Assembly: GCF_027925445.1 (NCBI RefSeq)
Contig: NZ_AP027149.1
Coordinates: 3,112,501-3,176,500, forward strand
DNA from: Methylocystis bryophila
GTDB taxonomy: Bacteria > Pseudomonadota > Alphaproteobacteria > Rhizobiales > Beijerinckiaceae
Length of the DNA stretch: 64,000 nucleotides
Direction of reading: 5' to 3'
The translations under genes and the position numbers were made by a program. Below, one piece after another: positions 8,551 to 17,919 of this stretch; positions within the stretch are counted from its first letter, which is position 1; each line of letters begins with the position of its first letter. The notes under the pieces were generated by a model. The model worked only from the letters and a program-made list of their open reading frames with translations, made no database searches and was not told the origin of the DNA.

Positions 8551-9342
8551 TCAATGCGCAACCTTGAAGATGCGGCTCCAGCGGCCCTCGAAAGGCCAGC
8601 GCCAAATGGCGAGCGCCGACTCGCCCTCTTTGATGTCGAGCGAGAAGAAGATGCGCTCGGCGCGTCCCACGAGATTCTCGAAAGGCACATAGCCGACGCC
8701 GTTCTGCGACGGGGGCACGCGAGAATCGGTCGAATTGTCGCGATTGTCGCCCATCATGAAGAAATGGCCGGGCGGAACGACGAAGAGATCGGTGTTGTCG
8801 TTGATGCCGTGATCGCCCTCGATCTCGATGATCGTGTGCTCGACGCCGCCGGGCAAGGTCTCCTTGTAGGTCGGGACCTCCCCCACGCGTCCATCGCGGC
8901 CTTCGACGCGGGCGGGAGCGATGGGCTCGCGCGGCACGATGACGTTGTTGATGTAGAGTCGGCCGTCGATCATCTGTATGCGGTCGCCAGGAAGGCCGAT
9001 CACGCGCTTGATGTAATCCGTGTCGTTGTCGCGCGGCAGCTTGAAGACGACGACGTCGCCGCGCTTGGGCTCGGCGCCGAGGATGCGACCGGAAAACAGA
9101 TTCGGACTGAAGATGATCGAATATTTCGAATAGCCATAGGCGTATTTCGAGACGACGACGTAATCGCCGACGAGCAGCGTCGGGATCATCGAGCCGGACG
9201 GTATGTTGAACGGCTGGAAGAGCAGCGTGCGAATGACAAGCGCGATGGCGAGCGCCTGAATAACGACGACGACGAGCTCGACGAGCCCCGCGAGCCACCC
9301 TTCTTCTTTTTCAGGCTTGGCGACCGGAATATTCTTGCTCAA
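8551..9342 (-). CDS. lepB: Signal peptidase I
   Basis: 263 residues. One N-terminal membrane segment (about 17-38), then PSGSMIPTL with catalytic Ser51, KRVIGLPGD with the general-base Lys111, and the late GDNRDNSTDSR motif. It removes signal peptides at the periplasmic face of the inner membrane. The TTG at 9342 is chosen because AGGAG lies 10 bases upstream. An alternative GTG at 9408 overlaps the acpS stop (GTGA) but has no good ribosome site. Both begin well before the membrane segment. Confidence 0.92.
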   Translation of the reverse strand: MSKNIPVAKPEKEEGWLAGLVELVVVVIQALAIALVIRTLLFQPFNIPSGSMIPTLLVGDYVVVSKYAYGYSKYSIIFSPNLFSGRILGAEPKRGDVVVFKLPRDNDTDYIKRVIGLPGDRIQMIDGRLYINNVIVPREPIAPARVEGRDGRVGEVPTYKETLPGGVEHTIIEIEGDHGINDNTDLFVVPPGHFFMMGDNRDNSTDSRVPPSQNGVGYVPFENLVGRAERIFFSLDIKEGESALAIWRWPFEGRWSRIFKVAH

Positions 9343-9404
9343 GGGGTCGATACTCCTCGTGGCGACGGGCGGAACAGGCGACGGCCGCTCCGGCGAGACC
9401 TCTA

Positions 9405-9800
9405 TCACGGGGCGGCTTCGATGAGAACCATCGCCTGAGCGTATGGCTCCTCGTCGGAAAGCGTCAGATGCAGCCGCGCCGTCATGCCGGGCGGCGTGAG
9501 CTCGGCCAAGCGCTCCAAGGCGCCCCCCGAGAGCTCCAGCGTCGGCTGGCCCGTGTCGAGACTGACCACCGTCATGTCGCGCCAGCCGACCCTGGCGCAA
9601 ATCCCGAGCCCCAGCGCCTTGGCGCAGGCCTCCTTGGCGGCGAAGCGCTTCGCATAGCAGGCGGCGCGCGACGGCCTCGCCTCGCAACGGGCGCGCTCCC
9701 GCTCCGTGAACAGCCTTCGAACGAAGCGCTCGCCGTGGCGCTCCAACGCCTCGGCGATGCGGCGCATGTCGCAAAGGTCCGCGCCGAAGCCGATGATCAT
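9405..9800 (-). CDS. acpS: Holo-[acyl-carrier-protein] synthase
   Basis: 131 residues, normal family length. MIIGFGADLCDMRR contains the Mg-binding Asp, and KRFAAKEACAKALG is the second conserved motif. AcpS attaches 4'-phosphopantetheine from CoA to the acyl carrier protein. It lies 20 bases after pdxJ and touches the possible GTG start of lepB, fitting the conserved operon. Confidence 0.96.
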   Translation of the reverse strand: MIIGFGADLCDMRRIAEALERHGERFVRRLFTERERARCEARPSRAACYAKRFAAKEACAKALGLGICARVGWRDMTVVSLDTGQPTLELSGGALERLAELTPPGMTARLHLTLSDEEPYAQAMVLIEAAP

Positions 9801-9820
9801 CGGATTTCCCTCACAACCCT

Positions 9821-10570
9821 TCAGCCTGCCTCCGAACGACCGGCGTCCATCGCCACCCGCATGAGCCGGATCGCCTCGGCCAGTCCAACAAAGACGGCCT
9901 CGCCGATCAAGAAATGCCCGATGTTCAGCTCGACGATCTGCGGCAGGCTCGCGATGCGCCGCGCGCTCTCGTAATCCAGCCCATGGCCCGCGTGAACCTC
10001 GCGCCCCTTCTCGGCCGCATAGGCCGTTCCGAGCTTGAGGCGCTCGAACTCCCGTTCCGCCAGCGCCGTGTCGCCGACCTCGAGCGCATGGCACCAGGCG
10101 CCCGTATGCAATTCGACGACGGGCGCTTTGATCGAGGCCGCCGCCTCGATCGCCTCGGCGCTAGGCTCGATGAACAGCGAAACTCTCACCCCGGCGCGCA
10201 CAAGCTCCGCAACGAAGGGGATGAGATAATCATGTGCGGCCACGACGTCGAGCCCGCCTTCCGTTGTGCGCTCGGTGCGCTTTTCGGGAACGAGGCAAAC
10301 CGCGTGCGGTTTGATGGCTAGCGCGATGTCGAGCATCTGCTCGGTGGCCGCCATCTCGAAGTTCAGCGGCTTCGTGATCTGCGCCTTGAGCCGCGCCATG
10401 TCGTCGTCATGGATGTGGCGGCGATCCTCGCGCAGATGCGCGGTGATTCCGTCCGCTCCGGCCTCGATCGCGAGCAACGCCGCGCGCAGCGGGTCGGGTC
10501 GCGGGCCGCCGCGCGCATTGCGCAGCGTCGCAACGTGATCGACGTTCACGCCGAGGCGTAGCGGGGGCAT
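9821..10570 (-). CDS. pdxJ: Pyridoxine 5'-phosphate synthase
   Basis: 249 residues. Begins LRLGVNVDHVATLRNARGG and carries EAGADGITAHLREDRRHI and ELHTGAWCHA, all PdxJ hallmarks of the TIM-barrel enzyme. It condenses 1-deoxyxylulose 5-phosphate with 3-amino-1-hydroxyacetone phosphate in the DXP-dependent vitamin B6 pathway. First gene of the pdxJ-acpS-lepB-rnc-era run. Its promoter should lie in the roughly 290 bp shared with the divergent modABC operon. Confidence 0.97.
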   Translation of the reverse strand: MPPLRLGVNVDHVATLRNARGGPRPDPLRAALLAIEAGADGITAHLREDRRHIHDDDMARLKAQITKPLNFEMAATEQMLDIALAIKPHAVCLVPEKRTERTTEGGLDVVAAHDYLIPFVAELVRAGVRVSLFIEPSAEAIEAAASIKAPVVELHTGAWCHALEVGDTALAEREFERLKLGTAYAAEKGREVHAGHGLDYESARRIASLPQIVELNIGHFLIGEAVFVGLAEAIRLMRVAMDAGRSEAG

Positions 10571-10857
10571 GCGAATCTCCAGAAAAATGAGCCTTCAGGC
10601 GCGCGTTCTTAGGACCGCAGACGGGGCGCAGGCAAGCGGCGCCCAAATGGCGAAGCGCGAGGACAGCGTGCGTGACGAAAACCCCGCCATGCTCGACGCC
10701 TTATTTCCCGGTCCGGCGCCGAGGAAGCCGCATGCGCGATATAGAGCTTTTTACAAGACAAAAATTTACGCAGCCAATAACTTGATATCGTTATGTAACT
10801 GCGTAGTATCCGGGGCGACCGCATGTCGTTCGACGTCGGCGCCGGGGGGAGAGATCA
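10571..10857. promoter_or_regulatory. Divergent pdxJ / modA intergenic region
   Basis: The modA-proximal part (10740-10810) is strikingly AT-rich. It contains a short palindrome GTTA-TG-TAAC (10790-10799) preceded by GATATC. A molybdate-responsive ModE-type operator would be expected here. The match to the TATAT-N7-TAYAT pattern is poor, so this is only a candidate. Confidence 0.3.
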
Positions 10858-11625
10858 ATGCGGATGCGTGCGCTCATAGCCTGTCTTTTTCTGTTGCCGC
10901 CCATGCTCGCCGCGCGCGCCGAGGCGGGACAGACGCATGTCGCCGTCGCCGCGAACTTCATGGAGCCCGCGCGCGAGATCGCAGCGCAGTTCCAGAAGAA
11001 GACCGGCAACGAAGCGATTCTGATTTCCGGCGCTTCGGGAAATTTTTTCTCGCAGATCACCCATGGGGCGCCGTTCGAGGTGTTCCTCTCGGCGGACGAG
11101 GAGCGGCCACGCATGGCGGAGGAGCAAGGCTTCGCTGTTCCCGGCAGCCGCTTCACCTATGCGATCGGCAAGCTCGTCTTGTGGAGCCGGGTCGTCGATG
11201 TCACGAAGGGCGAGTCCGTGCTGAAGGCCGGCAACTTCCAGAAGATCTCCATCGCCAATCCCACCTCCGCGCCCTATGGCGCCGCCGCCGTCGAAAGCAT
11301 GAGAGCCCTGGGCGTCTATGACGCGCTGCAGTCGAAGATCGTCCAAGGCGCGAGCATCGCCCAGGCGTTCCAGTTCGTGGACACGCGCAACGCCGAGCTC
11401 GGCTTCGTCGCGCTGTCGCAGCTTTACGGCTCAAAGGAGGGGACGCGCTGGCTCGTCCCCGAAAAGCTCCATACGCCGATCCGGCAGGACGCCGTGCTGC
11501 TCAAAAACGGCGCAAACGACGAAACCGCAAAGGCGTTTATCGCTTTCCTCAAGGGGCCGGAGGCCCACGCCGTCATCGAGCGCTTCGGTTATGCGCTGGA
11601 GTGCGTCGGCTGCCTCACGGAGTGA
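10858..11625 (+). CDS. modA: Molybdate ABC transporter, periplasmic binding protein
   Basis: 255 residues. Signal peptide to about residue 23 (MLAARAEA), then HVAVAANFMEPAREIAAQF, the oxyanion-binding start of ModA. GASGNFFSQITHGAPFEVFLSAD and NPTSAPYGAAA are further conserved ligand loops. It captures molybdate (or tungstate) for the ModBC permease. The ATG follows a GGGGGGAGAG ribosome site. modB starts 6 bases after its stop. Confidence 0.95.
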   Translation: MRMRALIACLFLLPPMLAARAEAGQTHVAVAANFMEPAREIAAQFQKKTGNEAILISGASGNFFSQITHGAPFEVFLSADEERPRMAEEQGFAVPGSRFTYAIGKLVLWSRVVDVTKGESVLKAGNFQKISIANPTSAPYGAAAVESMRALGVYDALQSKIVQGASIAQAFQFVDTRNAELGFVALSQLYGSKEGTRWLVPEKLHTPIRQDAVLLKNGANDETAKAFIAFLKGPEAHAVIERFGYALECVGCLTE

Positions 11626-11631
11626 CGGCGG

Positions 11632-12315
11632 ATGGAGATACTCCTGCATCTCTGGCCGCCGGTTAAGCTCACTCTTCAGCTAGCGTCGATCACGACGCTC
11701 ATGGTGCTTATGGTCGCGACGCCGCTGGCCTGGTGGCTGGCGCGCTCCAAAGCGAGGGGAAAAGAGATCGTCGCGACCATCGTCTCCCTGCCCATGGTGC
11801 TGCCGGCGACGGTGCTCGGTTTCTATGTTCTGATCGCGCTGGGTCCGAGCGGTCTCGGCGGCCGGCTCGCCAATCTCTGGGGCGACCGAACGCTCGCCTT
11901 CACCTTCACCGGCCTCGTCATCGGCTGCACCGTCGCCTCTCTCCCCACCGTGGTCCAGCCGATCCGCAACGCCTTCGAGGCGGTCGGCGATAGGCCGCTG
12001 GAGGCGGCCGCGACTTTGCGCGCCGCGCCTTGGCAAGCCTTCTGGCGGGTGGCGCTGCCGCTCGCGAGCCCGGGCATCCTCTCCGGCGCAGTGCTCGGCT
12101 TCTCGCACACTGTCGGCAATTTCGGCGTGGTGCTGATGATCGGCGGCAACATCCCCGGCCGCACCCGCGTGATGTCCACCGCGATCTACGACTATGTCGA
12201 GGCGATGCAGTGGGACGAGGCGAATGTTCTCGCCGGCGGCATGGTGGCTTTCGCTTTCGTGGTCATCCTGTCGATGATCCTCATCGAGAAGCGATTCGCC
12301 AGGATGCGCGGATGA
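11632..12315 (+). CDS. modB: Molybdate ABC transporter permease
   Basis: 227 residues with five to six membrane helices and the ABC-permease EAA loop (EAAATLRAAPWQAFWRVALPLASPGILSG), read here by its key residues E-A-A and G-x9-L-P. It pairs with ModA and ModC to move molybdate inward. The modC start overlaps its stop codon (ATGA at 12312-12315). Confidence 0.95.
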   Translation: MEILLHLWPPVKLTLQLASITTLMVLMVATPLAWWLARSKARGKEIVATIVSLPMVLPATVLGFYVLIALGPSGLGGRLANLWGDRTLAFTFTGLVIGCTVASLPTVVQPIRNAFEAVGDRPLEAAATLRAAPWQAFWRVALPLASPGILSGAVLGFSHTVGNFGVVLMIGGNIPGRTRVMSTAIYDYVEAMQWDEANVLAGGMVAFAFVVILSMILIEKRFARMRG

Positions 12316-13424
12316 GCGCCGGCCACACGATCCGCGCCGAATTCCGCAATGCGCTCGGCAAGTTTACGCTCGACGCCGCCTTCGAGACGCCCGCCAAGGG
12401 CGTCACAGCCCTGTTCGGCCCCTCCGGCTGCGGCAAGACCACAGTGATCCGATGCGTCGCCGGTCTTACCCGGGTCAAAGACGGCTATTGCCGCATCGAC
12501 GGCGAGATCTGGCAGGACCGGGACGGCGTCTTCTTGCCCACGCATAAGCGCCCCTTGGGCTATGTGTTCCAGGAAGCGAGCTTGTTTCCGCACTTATCCG
12601 TGCGCAGAAATCTGCTCTTTGGCGCACCCAAGGAAAAGTCGAAGGATCGGCCACAGATCGACTTCGACGAGGTGGTCGATCTCTTGGGCCTGCGCCGGCT
12701 GCTCGAGCGTTCGCCGACCAATCTTTCCGGAGGCGAGCGCCAGCGCGTCGGCATCGGCCGAGCGCTGCTGACGCAGCCGAAGCTCTTGCTGATGGACGAA
12801 CCCCTCTCGGCCCTCGACCGCAAGACCAAGAACGAGATCCTGCCCTTCATCGAGAAGCTGCGCGACCATTTCGCCGTGCCGATTTTTTACATCACGCACG
12901 ACATCACCGAGGTCGAACGGCTCGCGGATCAGGTGGTCCTCCTGGAAAAGGGACATGTCGTCATGGCGGGGCCGCTCGCCGAATTGCAGAGCAATCCAGA
13001 CTCGCCGCTCGCTTCGTCGCGAGAGGCGGCGGTCAGCCTTCGCGGCTCGGTCGTCTCATTCGATCCGCATTACGGTTTGCTCAATCTCTCGATCCCCGGC
13101 GGTCTTCTCATCGCGCCGTCTCCGCCGGCCGAAATCGGCGAGACCCGGCGCATCCGCATTCTCGCCAGCGACGTCAGTCTCGCCTGCGAAAGTCCAGGCC
13201 CCAGCTCCATTCTCAATGTTTTGCCCGCGAAGGTCGTGACGATGAAGCCGCTCGATCCCTATGAGACGCTCGTCGTCCTGGCGCTTGGCGAAAAGGGCGA
13301 AGGCGCCCGCCTCTTGGCGCGCATGAGCCGCAAATCATGTGAGACGCTCGGCCTTTCGAAAAATCTCAGCGTCTTCGCGCAAGTGAAGTATGTCGCGCTC
13401 GCCGCTGGCGGCGACGAGGACTAG
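12312..13424 (+). CDS. modC: Molybdate ABC transporter ATP-binding protein
   Basis: 370 residues. Walker A GPSGCGKTT, signature NLSGGERQRVGIGRAL, Walker B LLLMDEPLSALD and switch His in ITHD. After about residue 240 comes a C-terminal TOBE/Mop-type domain that binds molybdate and is normal for ModC. The start is the ATG overlapping the modB stop; an in-frame codon at 12030 lies inside modB and was rejected. modABC is inserted on the plus strand between the relA and pdxJ groups. Confidence 0.96.
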   Translation: MSAGHTIRAEFRNALGKFTLDAAFETPAKGVTALFGPSGCGKTTVIRCVAGLTRVKDGYCRIDGEIWQDRDGVFLPTHKRPLGYVFQEASLFPHLSVRRNLLFGAPKEKSKDRPQIDFDEVVDLLGLRRLLERSPTNLSGGERQRVGIGRALLTQPKLLLMDEPLSALDRKTKNEILPFIEKLRDHFAVPIFYITHDITEVERLADQVVLLEKGHVVMAGPLAELQSNPDSPLASSREAAVSLRGSVVSFDPHYGLLNLSIPGGLLIAPSPPAEIGETRRIRILASDVSLACESPGPSSILNVLPAKVVTMKPLDPYETLVVLALGEKGEGARLLARMSRKSCETLGLSKNLSVFAQVKYVALAAGGDED

Positions 13425-13488
13425 GGCGCCGGCCCAAGAATTGCGTGCTCCGGCCCACCCTCTCCATGGACAAGAGAAAAATATTCTC

Positions 13489-13794
13489 ATGAAGCTGGAA
13501 GAACGCGAGCCCGGCGTCCTGGCTTTTGTCGACGACTCCGGCCGCATCTGGGCGCAATGCGCCAAATCCTCCCCCTATGCGGATGATTATGTGATCGAAG
13601 GCCCATTGAGCGGCTTCATCTGTGAGGAAGGGACCTTCACGGAGGCGAGCGAGCGGAGCTTCCGGGCCTGGCTCGGCGATCGAATGCTGGAGGACGAGCT
13701 CTTCTTCGTCAAAAGCAAGGAGGCCGCCTTGGAACTCGCCGAGCGCATCGCCGAGGCGGCGCAGAAGATCCTGAAGGACCGCGAGCCGTCGTGA
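13489..13794 (+). CDS. Hypothetical protein downstream of modC
   Basis: 101 residues, acidic and cytoplasmic, with no signal peptide. It begins MKLEEREPGVLAFVDD and ends in a helical stretch rich in Ala and Glu (ELAERIAEAAQKILKD). It follows modC by 64 bases on the same strand and may be co-transcribed. The ribosome site is weak (GAGAAAA). No family recognised. Codon use looks like its neighbours. Confidence 0.65.
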   Translation: MKLEEREPGVLAFVDDSGRIWAQCAKSSPYADDYVIEGPLSGFICEEGTFTEASERSFRAWLGDRMLEDELFFVKSKEAALELAERIAEAAQKILKDREPS

Positions 13795-13807
13795 GGCCGT
13801 AGGCCTC
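13793..13807 (+). terminator. Short hairpin overlapping the stop of the modABC-linked gene
   Basis: GAGGCC-GTA-GGCCTC, a perfect 6-bp stem directly at the stop codon. No real T-run follows (only CTTG), so it may be a weak or Rho-assisted end. Confidence 0.35.
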
Positions 13808-14064
13808 TTGAGCCGGTATCAGGAAAAACGGCGCGAGGCGCCCATCCCGCCAACCGTTCACTATCGACTCTGCCGAAACGCCCGACTTCAGCAGCTCCCA
13901 GAAGAATCATAGCGAGCCAATGAACTACGGCGCAAGCTAAATTCATGCGACGACATTCGCTCGTTGAGCCGTCACGAAAAAAAGTTCCTGCATCCCAGTA
14001 ATCATTTCCCCGCTTGCCACGAACAAGTGGGCGTCTGGTTCAATTGACGGGGAAAGGATTCTCG

Positions 14065-15180
14065 ATGTCTCGAATATCTCTCGTGCGGGCGGCTCTGCTC
14101 GCAAGCTTATGCTCGTTTTCGTTCGCGACGCACGCCGCCGCGGAGGAGCTTGGGGCCGGCGTCGTCTACACCGCGAGCAACGGGCTGAACGGCAATGCGA
14201 TCATCGCCTTTCAACGCGCGCGGAACGGCTTGCTCACGCCACTGGGCTCAACCCCCACGGGCGGCGCCGGGACCGGCGCGGGTCTGGGCAATGGGCGCGG
14301 CGTCGTCTTGAGCGCGGATGACCAATGGCTGCTCGTCGTGAACGCCGGCAGCAATGATTTCACCTTATTCCGAACGAACGAGCGCGGGCTCGTCGCGCTG
14401 ACCAAGGTTCCAAGCCAGGGCAAGACCCCGGTGAGCATCGCGATCAACGGCGACCTGATCTATGTTCTCAATACTGGCAGCGACAGCATCGCCGGCTTTC
14501 GCCTCGACGAGCAGACTGGAAGCGTGGCGCCCTTGTCCAATTCGGTTCGACCGCTGAGCGGCGCGAATGTCGGGGGCGCCGAGATCGCTTTCAGCCCGGA
14601 CGGAAAGAATCTCGTCGTGACCGAAAAGACCACCAATCGCATCACGATTTATGGCGTGGAGCCGACCGGCCTGCCCTCCGCAACGCCAAAAATCTATTCG
14701 TCGCAAGGGCAGACCCCCTTCGGTTTCGCCTTCGATCGTGAGCGAACGTTGCTTGTCACAAACGCAGCGGGCGGCGCCTCAAATGCGAGTTCGGTGAGCT
14801 CCTATCGTCTTGCGCGCGACGGATCGCTGAGCGTCGACCAGGGTTCCGTCGCGACGAATCAGACGGCCGCCTGCTGGATCGCCGTGACCCCGGGAGGCCG
14901 CCATGCCTACACTGCAAACACTCCTGCGGGGAGCGTCAGCGCTTTCGAAGTCGGCGCAAGGGGAGATTTGATCCTTGCGAATGGAGTCGCCGCCAGCGCG
15001 GGCTCGAGCTCCAAGCCCATCGACCTCGCAGTCGATGAGGAAGGGCGCTTTCTCTATGTTCTGGACTCGGGCTGGCAAAAGATCAACGCGTACAGCATCG
15101 CCACGGACGGCTCGCTCACTCCCCTAGCCTCGGCCTACGGCGGGCTGCCCGCTAGCGCGAACGGCCTCGCCGTGCGCTGA
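14065..15180 (+). CDS. Exported beta-propeller protein, lactonase family
   Basis: 371 residues. A signal peptide (MSRISLVRAALLASLCSFSFATHAAA) is followed by repeated blades of the form 'SPDGKNLVVTEKTTNRITIYGV'-type units (here described by the recurring G-x-x-L/V-x-V-x-N-x-x-x-x-x-I/V-x-x-F/Y pattern). This matches the 7-bladed 6-phosphogluconolactonase-like/YVTN group. Periplasmic; substrate unknown, and enzyme activity is not assured. The ATG at 14065 has GGGGAAAGGA upstream and is chosen over 14014. Confidence 0.82.
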   Translation: MSRISLVRAALLASLCSFSFATHAAAEELGAGVVYTASNGLNGNAIIAFQRARNGLLTPLGSTPTGGAGTGAGLGNGRGVVLSADDQWLLVVNAGSNDFTLFRTNERGLVALTKVPSQGKTPVSIAINGDLIYVLNTGSDSIAGFRLDEQTGSVAPLSNSVRPLSGANVGGAEIAFSPDGKNLVVTEKTTNRITIYGVEPTGLPSATPKIYSSQGQTPFGFAFDRERTLLVTNAAGGASNASSVSSYRLARDGSLSVDQGSVATNQTAACWIAVTPGGRHAYTANTPAGSVSAFEVGARGDLILANGVAASAGSSSKPIDLAVDEEGRFLYVLDSGWQKINAYSIATDGSLTPLASAYGGLPASANGLAVR

Positions 15181-15276
15181 GCGCGCTTCGTTTCCTGGCG
15201 GTGGAAGTCCGGCGCAAACGCCGCCCCCTCGTCTCTACTTCCTCGCATCGGGCTCTTGGTTGCGCGATGCGAGCCC

Positions 15277-17481
15277 CTACCCCACCATGCGCTCGACCTT
15301 GCTCACCAAGGGGCTCGCTCTGAGACGCGTGATGATCCCGCTCAGATGCTTCAAGTCCGAGACCTCAAGATCGAAGGTCATCTCGCGAAAATCCGGCGAA
15401 TGCGCGGTGAAGGCGATGTTGTCGATGTTGGCGCCCGTTCCTCCGATCAACGTGGCGAGCGCGCCGAGCGCGCCGGGCTCATTCACGACAGTGACGACGA
15501 CGCGAGCCGGAAAAAGCGCCTTGGAGCCCGGCTCCACATCCCAGCGCACGTCGAGCCACAATTCCGGCTGGTCGTCGTAGCGGGTGAGCGAGGGCGACTG
15601 GATCGGATAGATCGTCACGCCCTCGCCGGGCGTCAAAATGCCGACGATGCGATCCCCTGGCACGGCGCCGCCGCCCTCGGCGAAGCGCACCGGCGTGCCG
15701 CCATGCAAGCCGCGGATCGGGATCGCCGAATCTCCGTCTTTCTCGCTCGCGCCCGGCGATTGGAACTTGAGGCTTGCGGCGTCTTTGGCGTCGAGCCAGC
15801 CGGGTTTCCCCGGCCCTTTCGCCGTTTTGCGATCCTCCGTGAAATCTGGATAGAGCGCCTTGACCACATCGCCCGAATAGATTTCGCCGCGCCCGACGGC
15901 CGCGAGCACATCCTCGACGCTGCCCCGGGCGAGGCGAGGCAGGACGCCCTTCAGCCGATCGAGACTGAAGGCGCGGTTCGCCCGCTCAAAGGCGCGTTCG
16001 ATGATCTGACGTCCCAATCCGGAATATTGCCGACGCACGGCGTCGCGCGTCGCGCGCCTGATCGCCGCCCGCGCCTTGCCGGTCGCCACCGCCGCTTCCC
16101 AGGCGGCCGGCGGCGTGTGATCGGCGCTGCGCAAGATCTCCACCTCGTCGCCGTTCTGGAGCTCGGAGAGCACGGGCGCGACGCGGCCGTTGATCTTGGA
16201 GCCTACGGCGCTGTCGCCGAGCCGCGTGTGCACCGCATAGGCGAAATCAATCGGCGTCGCGCCGCGCGGCAATGCGATGAGCTTTCCCTTGGGCGTGAAG
16301 CAGAAGACCTGATCGCGAAAAAGCTCGAGACGGGTATGCTCTAGAAACTCCTCGGGACTGTCGCCATGCGCAAGGAGCTCCATCGTTTCCTGGAGCCAGC
16401 GATAGGCTCCGCTCTCCTGGGCAAGATCCACGCCCCCCTCGGCGCCGTTCAGGTCCTTGTAGAGCGTATGGGCGGCGATGCCGTAACGCGCGATCTCATG
16501 CATCTCCGCGGTGCGAATCTGCAGCTCGACGCGCTGCTGCCCCGGACCCACAACGGTCGTATGGATGGAGCGATAGTCGTTCTGCTTGGGCGTCGAGATA
16601 TAGTCCTTGAAACGCCCGGGAACGGCCGGCCATTTGGTGTGAACGACTCCGAGCGCCGCATAGCATTCCGCGACCGTCCCGACGACGATCCGGAATCCGA
16701 AAATGTCGGAGAGCTGCTCGAAGGAAATCGATTTGCGCTCCATCTTGCGCCAAACCGAATAGGGTGTCTTTTGACGTCCCGTGACGGCGGCCTCGATGCC
16801 CCGCTTGGCGAACTCCTGCTTGAGCTCATCCTCGACGCGTCGAATGATGCGGCCATTCTCGGCGCGCAGCTCCTCGAGCCGCGTCTCGATCGCAAGATAA
16901 GCCTCTGGCGTCAGATGGCGGAAGGCAAGGCTCTCGAGCTCCTCGCGCAGGCGCTGCATGCCGATGCGGCCAGCGAGAGGGGCATAGATGTCGAGCGTCT
17001 CCTGCGCAATGCGCGCGCGCTTTTCGGGCGGCACGAAATGCAGCGTGCGCATGTTGTGCAGCCGGTCGGCGAGCTTGACGAGCAGCACCCGCACGTCCTC
17101 GGCGACCGCGAGCAGCAGCTTGCGGAAATTCTCGCCCTGACGCGCCTGTTTGGAGACGAGATCGAGCTTGTCGATTTTCGTGAGACCGTCGACGAGCCGG
17201 CCGATCTGAGGCCCGAAGAGGCGTTCGATCTCCTCGCGCGTCGCGTCCGTGTCCTCGATCGTGTCGTGCAGAACGGCGGCGACGATCGTCGCATCGTCGA
17301 GCTTGAGATCGGTCAGGATCGCCGCGACTTCGAGCGGATGCGAGAAATAGGGATCGCCCGACGCGCGCTTTTGCGAGCCATGCGCGCGCATCGCATAAAC
17401 ATAAGCGCGATTGAGCATGTCCTCGTCGACGGCGGGATTATATTTGCGAACCCGCTCGACGAGCTCATATTGACGCATCAT
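15277..17481 (-). CDS. relA/spoT (rsh): Bifunctional (p)ppGpp synthetase/hydrolase
   Basis: 734 residues with the full RSH layout. The HD hydrolase domain has His72-Asp73 in LHDTIEDT. The synthetase domain (about 240-350) has RIVVGTVAECYAALGVVH and KQNDYRSIHTTV. TGS (about 390-450) has VFCFTPKGKLIALPRGATPIDFAYAVH (key residues F-T-P-K-G). The C-terminal ACT domain has VVTVVNEPGALGALA. It makes and degrades the stringent-response alarmone; alphaproteobacteria usually have one such enzyme. ATG ATG at 17481/17478. rpoZ lies upstream on the same strand, separated by a repeat-filled gap. Confidence 0.97.
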   Translation of the reverse strand: MMRQYELVERVRKYNPAVDEDMLNRAYVYAMRAHGSQKRASGDPYFSHPLEVAAILTDLKLDDATIVAAVLHDTIEDTDATREEIERLFGPQIGRLVDGLTKIDKLDLVSKQARQGENFRKLLLAVAEDVRVLLVKLADRLHNMRTLHFVPPEKRARIAQETLDIYAPLAGRIGMQRLREELESLAFRHLTPEAYLAIETRLEELRAENGRIIRRVEDELKQEFAKRGIEAAVTGRQKTPYSVWRKMERKSISFEQLSDIFGFRIVVGTVAECYAALGVVHTKWPAVPGRFKDYISTPKQNDYRSIHTTVVGPGQQRVELQIRTAEMHEIARYGIAAHTLYKDLNGAEGGVDLAQESGAYRWLQETMELLAHGDSPEEFLEHTRLELFRDQVFCFTPKGKLIALPRGATPIDFAYAVHTRLGDSAVGSKINGRVAPVLSELQNGDEVEILRSADHTPPAAWEAAVATGKARAAIRRATRDAVRRQYSGLGRQIIERAFERANRAFSLDRLKGVLPRLARGSVEDVLAAVGRGEIYSGDVVKALYPDFTEDRKTAKGPGKPGWLDAKDAASLKFQSPGASEKDGDSAIPIRGLHGGTPVRFAEGGGAVPGDRIVGILTPGEGVTIYPIQSPSLTRYDDQPELWLDVRWDVEPGSKALFPARVVVTVVNEPGALGALATLIGGTGANIDNIAFTAHSPDFREMTFDLEVSDLKHLSGIITRLRASPLVSKVERMVG

Positions 17482-17919
17482 GTGCGTTCGACCGGACTTA
17501 GCCTTGAGTACGGGGCGACGCGCCCGCGTCCAATGTTAGCTAGCGGCCAGCGTCCGGCCAAGTCGGCGCGCGCGCGCCCACCGACGCCAGGACGCGCGCA
17601 GCCCCAGGACTTAGAGCGCGATGCGAAAAAGTGGAAACCGGCTTTTCGCATAAATCGCGCTCTAAGCTCCTAGATTCGATCACTTTTTCCGCTTTCAGGC
17701 GATTTCGCCCGACCGCGGCGTGATCTGGAGCGCGTCCCGATCGCATGGAATCACGCGACCGAAAAGGACAAAGCTCAAAATAAAAAACTTGCAGCATGTC
17801 CCCGAAAACCGCTTCGCGCTGTTCCGGTCAGGACATGCTCTAGAAGCTGCCTTGCGCCATAGGACGGCGCGGTCGGCGCGACAAAAGAAGGAGGCGTCGC
17901 TCTCGGCGCACGAGCCGCC
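17482..17919. other. rpoZ-relA gap filled by dispersed repeats
   Basis: 438 bases without a gene. Nearly all of 17611-17845 is repeat sequence. Confidence 0.5.
17611..17845. repeat. Composite palindromic repeat, copy 2 (three modules)
   Basis: Module D is an imperfect palindrome running from TTAGAGCGCGA at 17611 to TCGCGCTCTAA at 17665. Module C (about 17672-17728) has GATCAC at one end and GTGATC at the other. Module A (about 17793-17841) runs from GCATGTCC to GGACATGC. The three lie in tandem. Confidence 0.75.

Noticed and set aside
10736..10812. ModE operator upstream of modA
   Set aside because: AT-rich and partly palindromic, but the second half-site of the ModE pattern is not matched; kept only as a weak candidate region.
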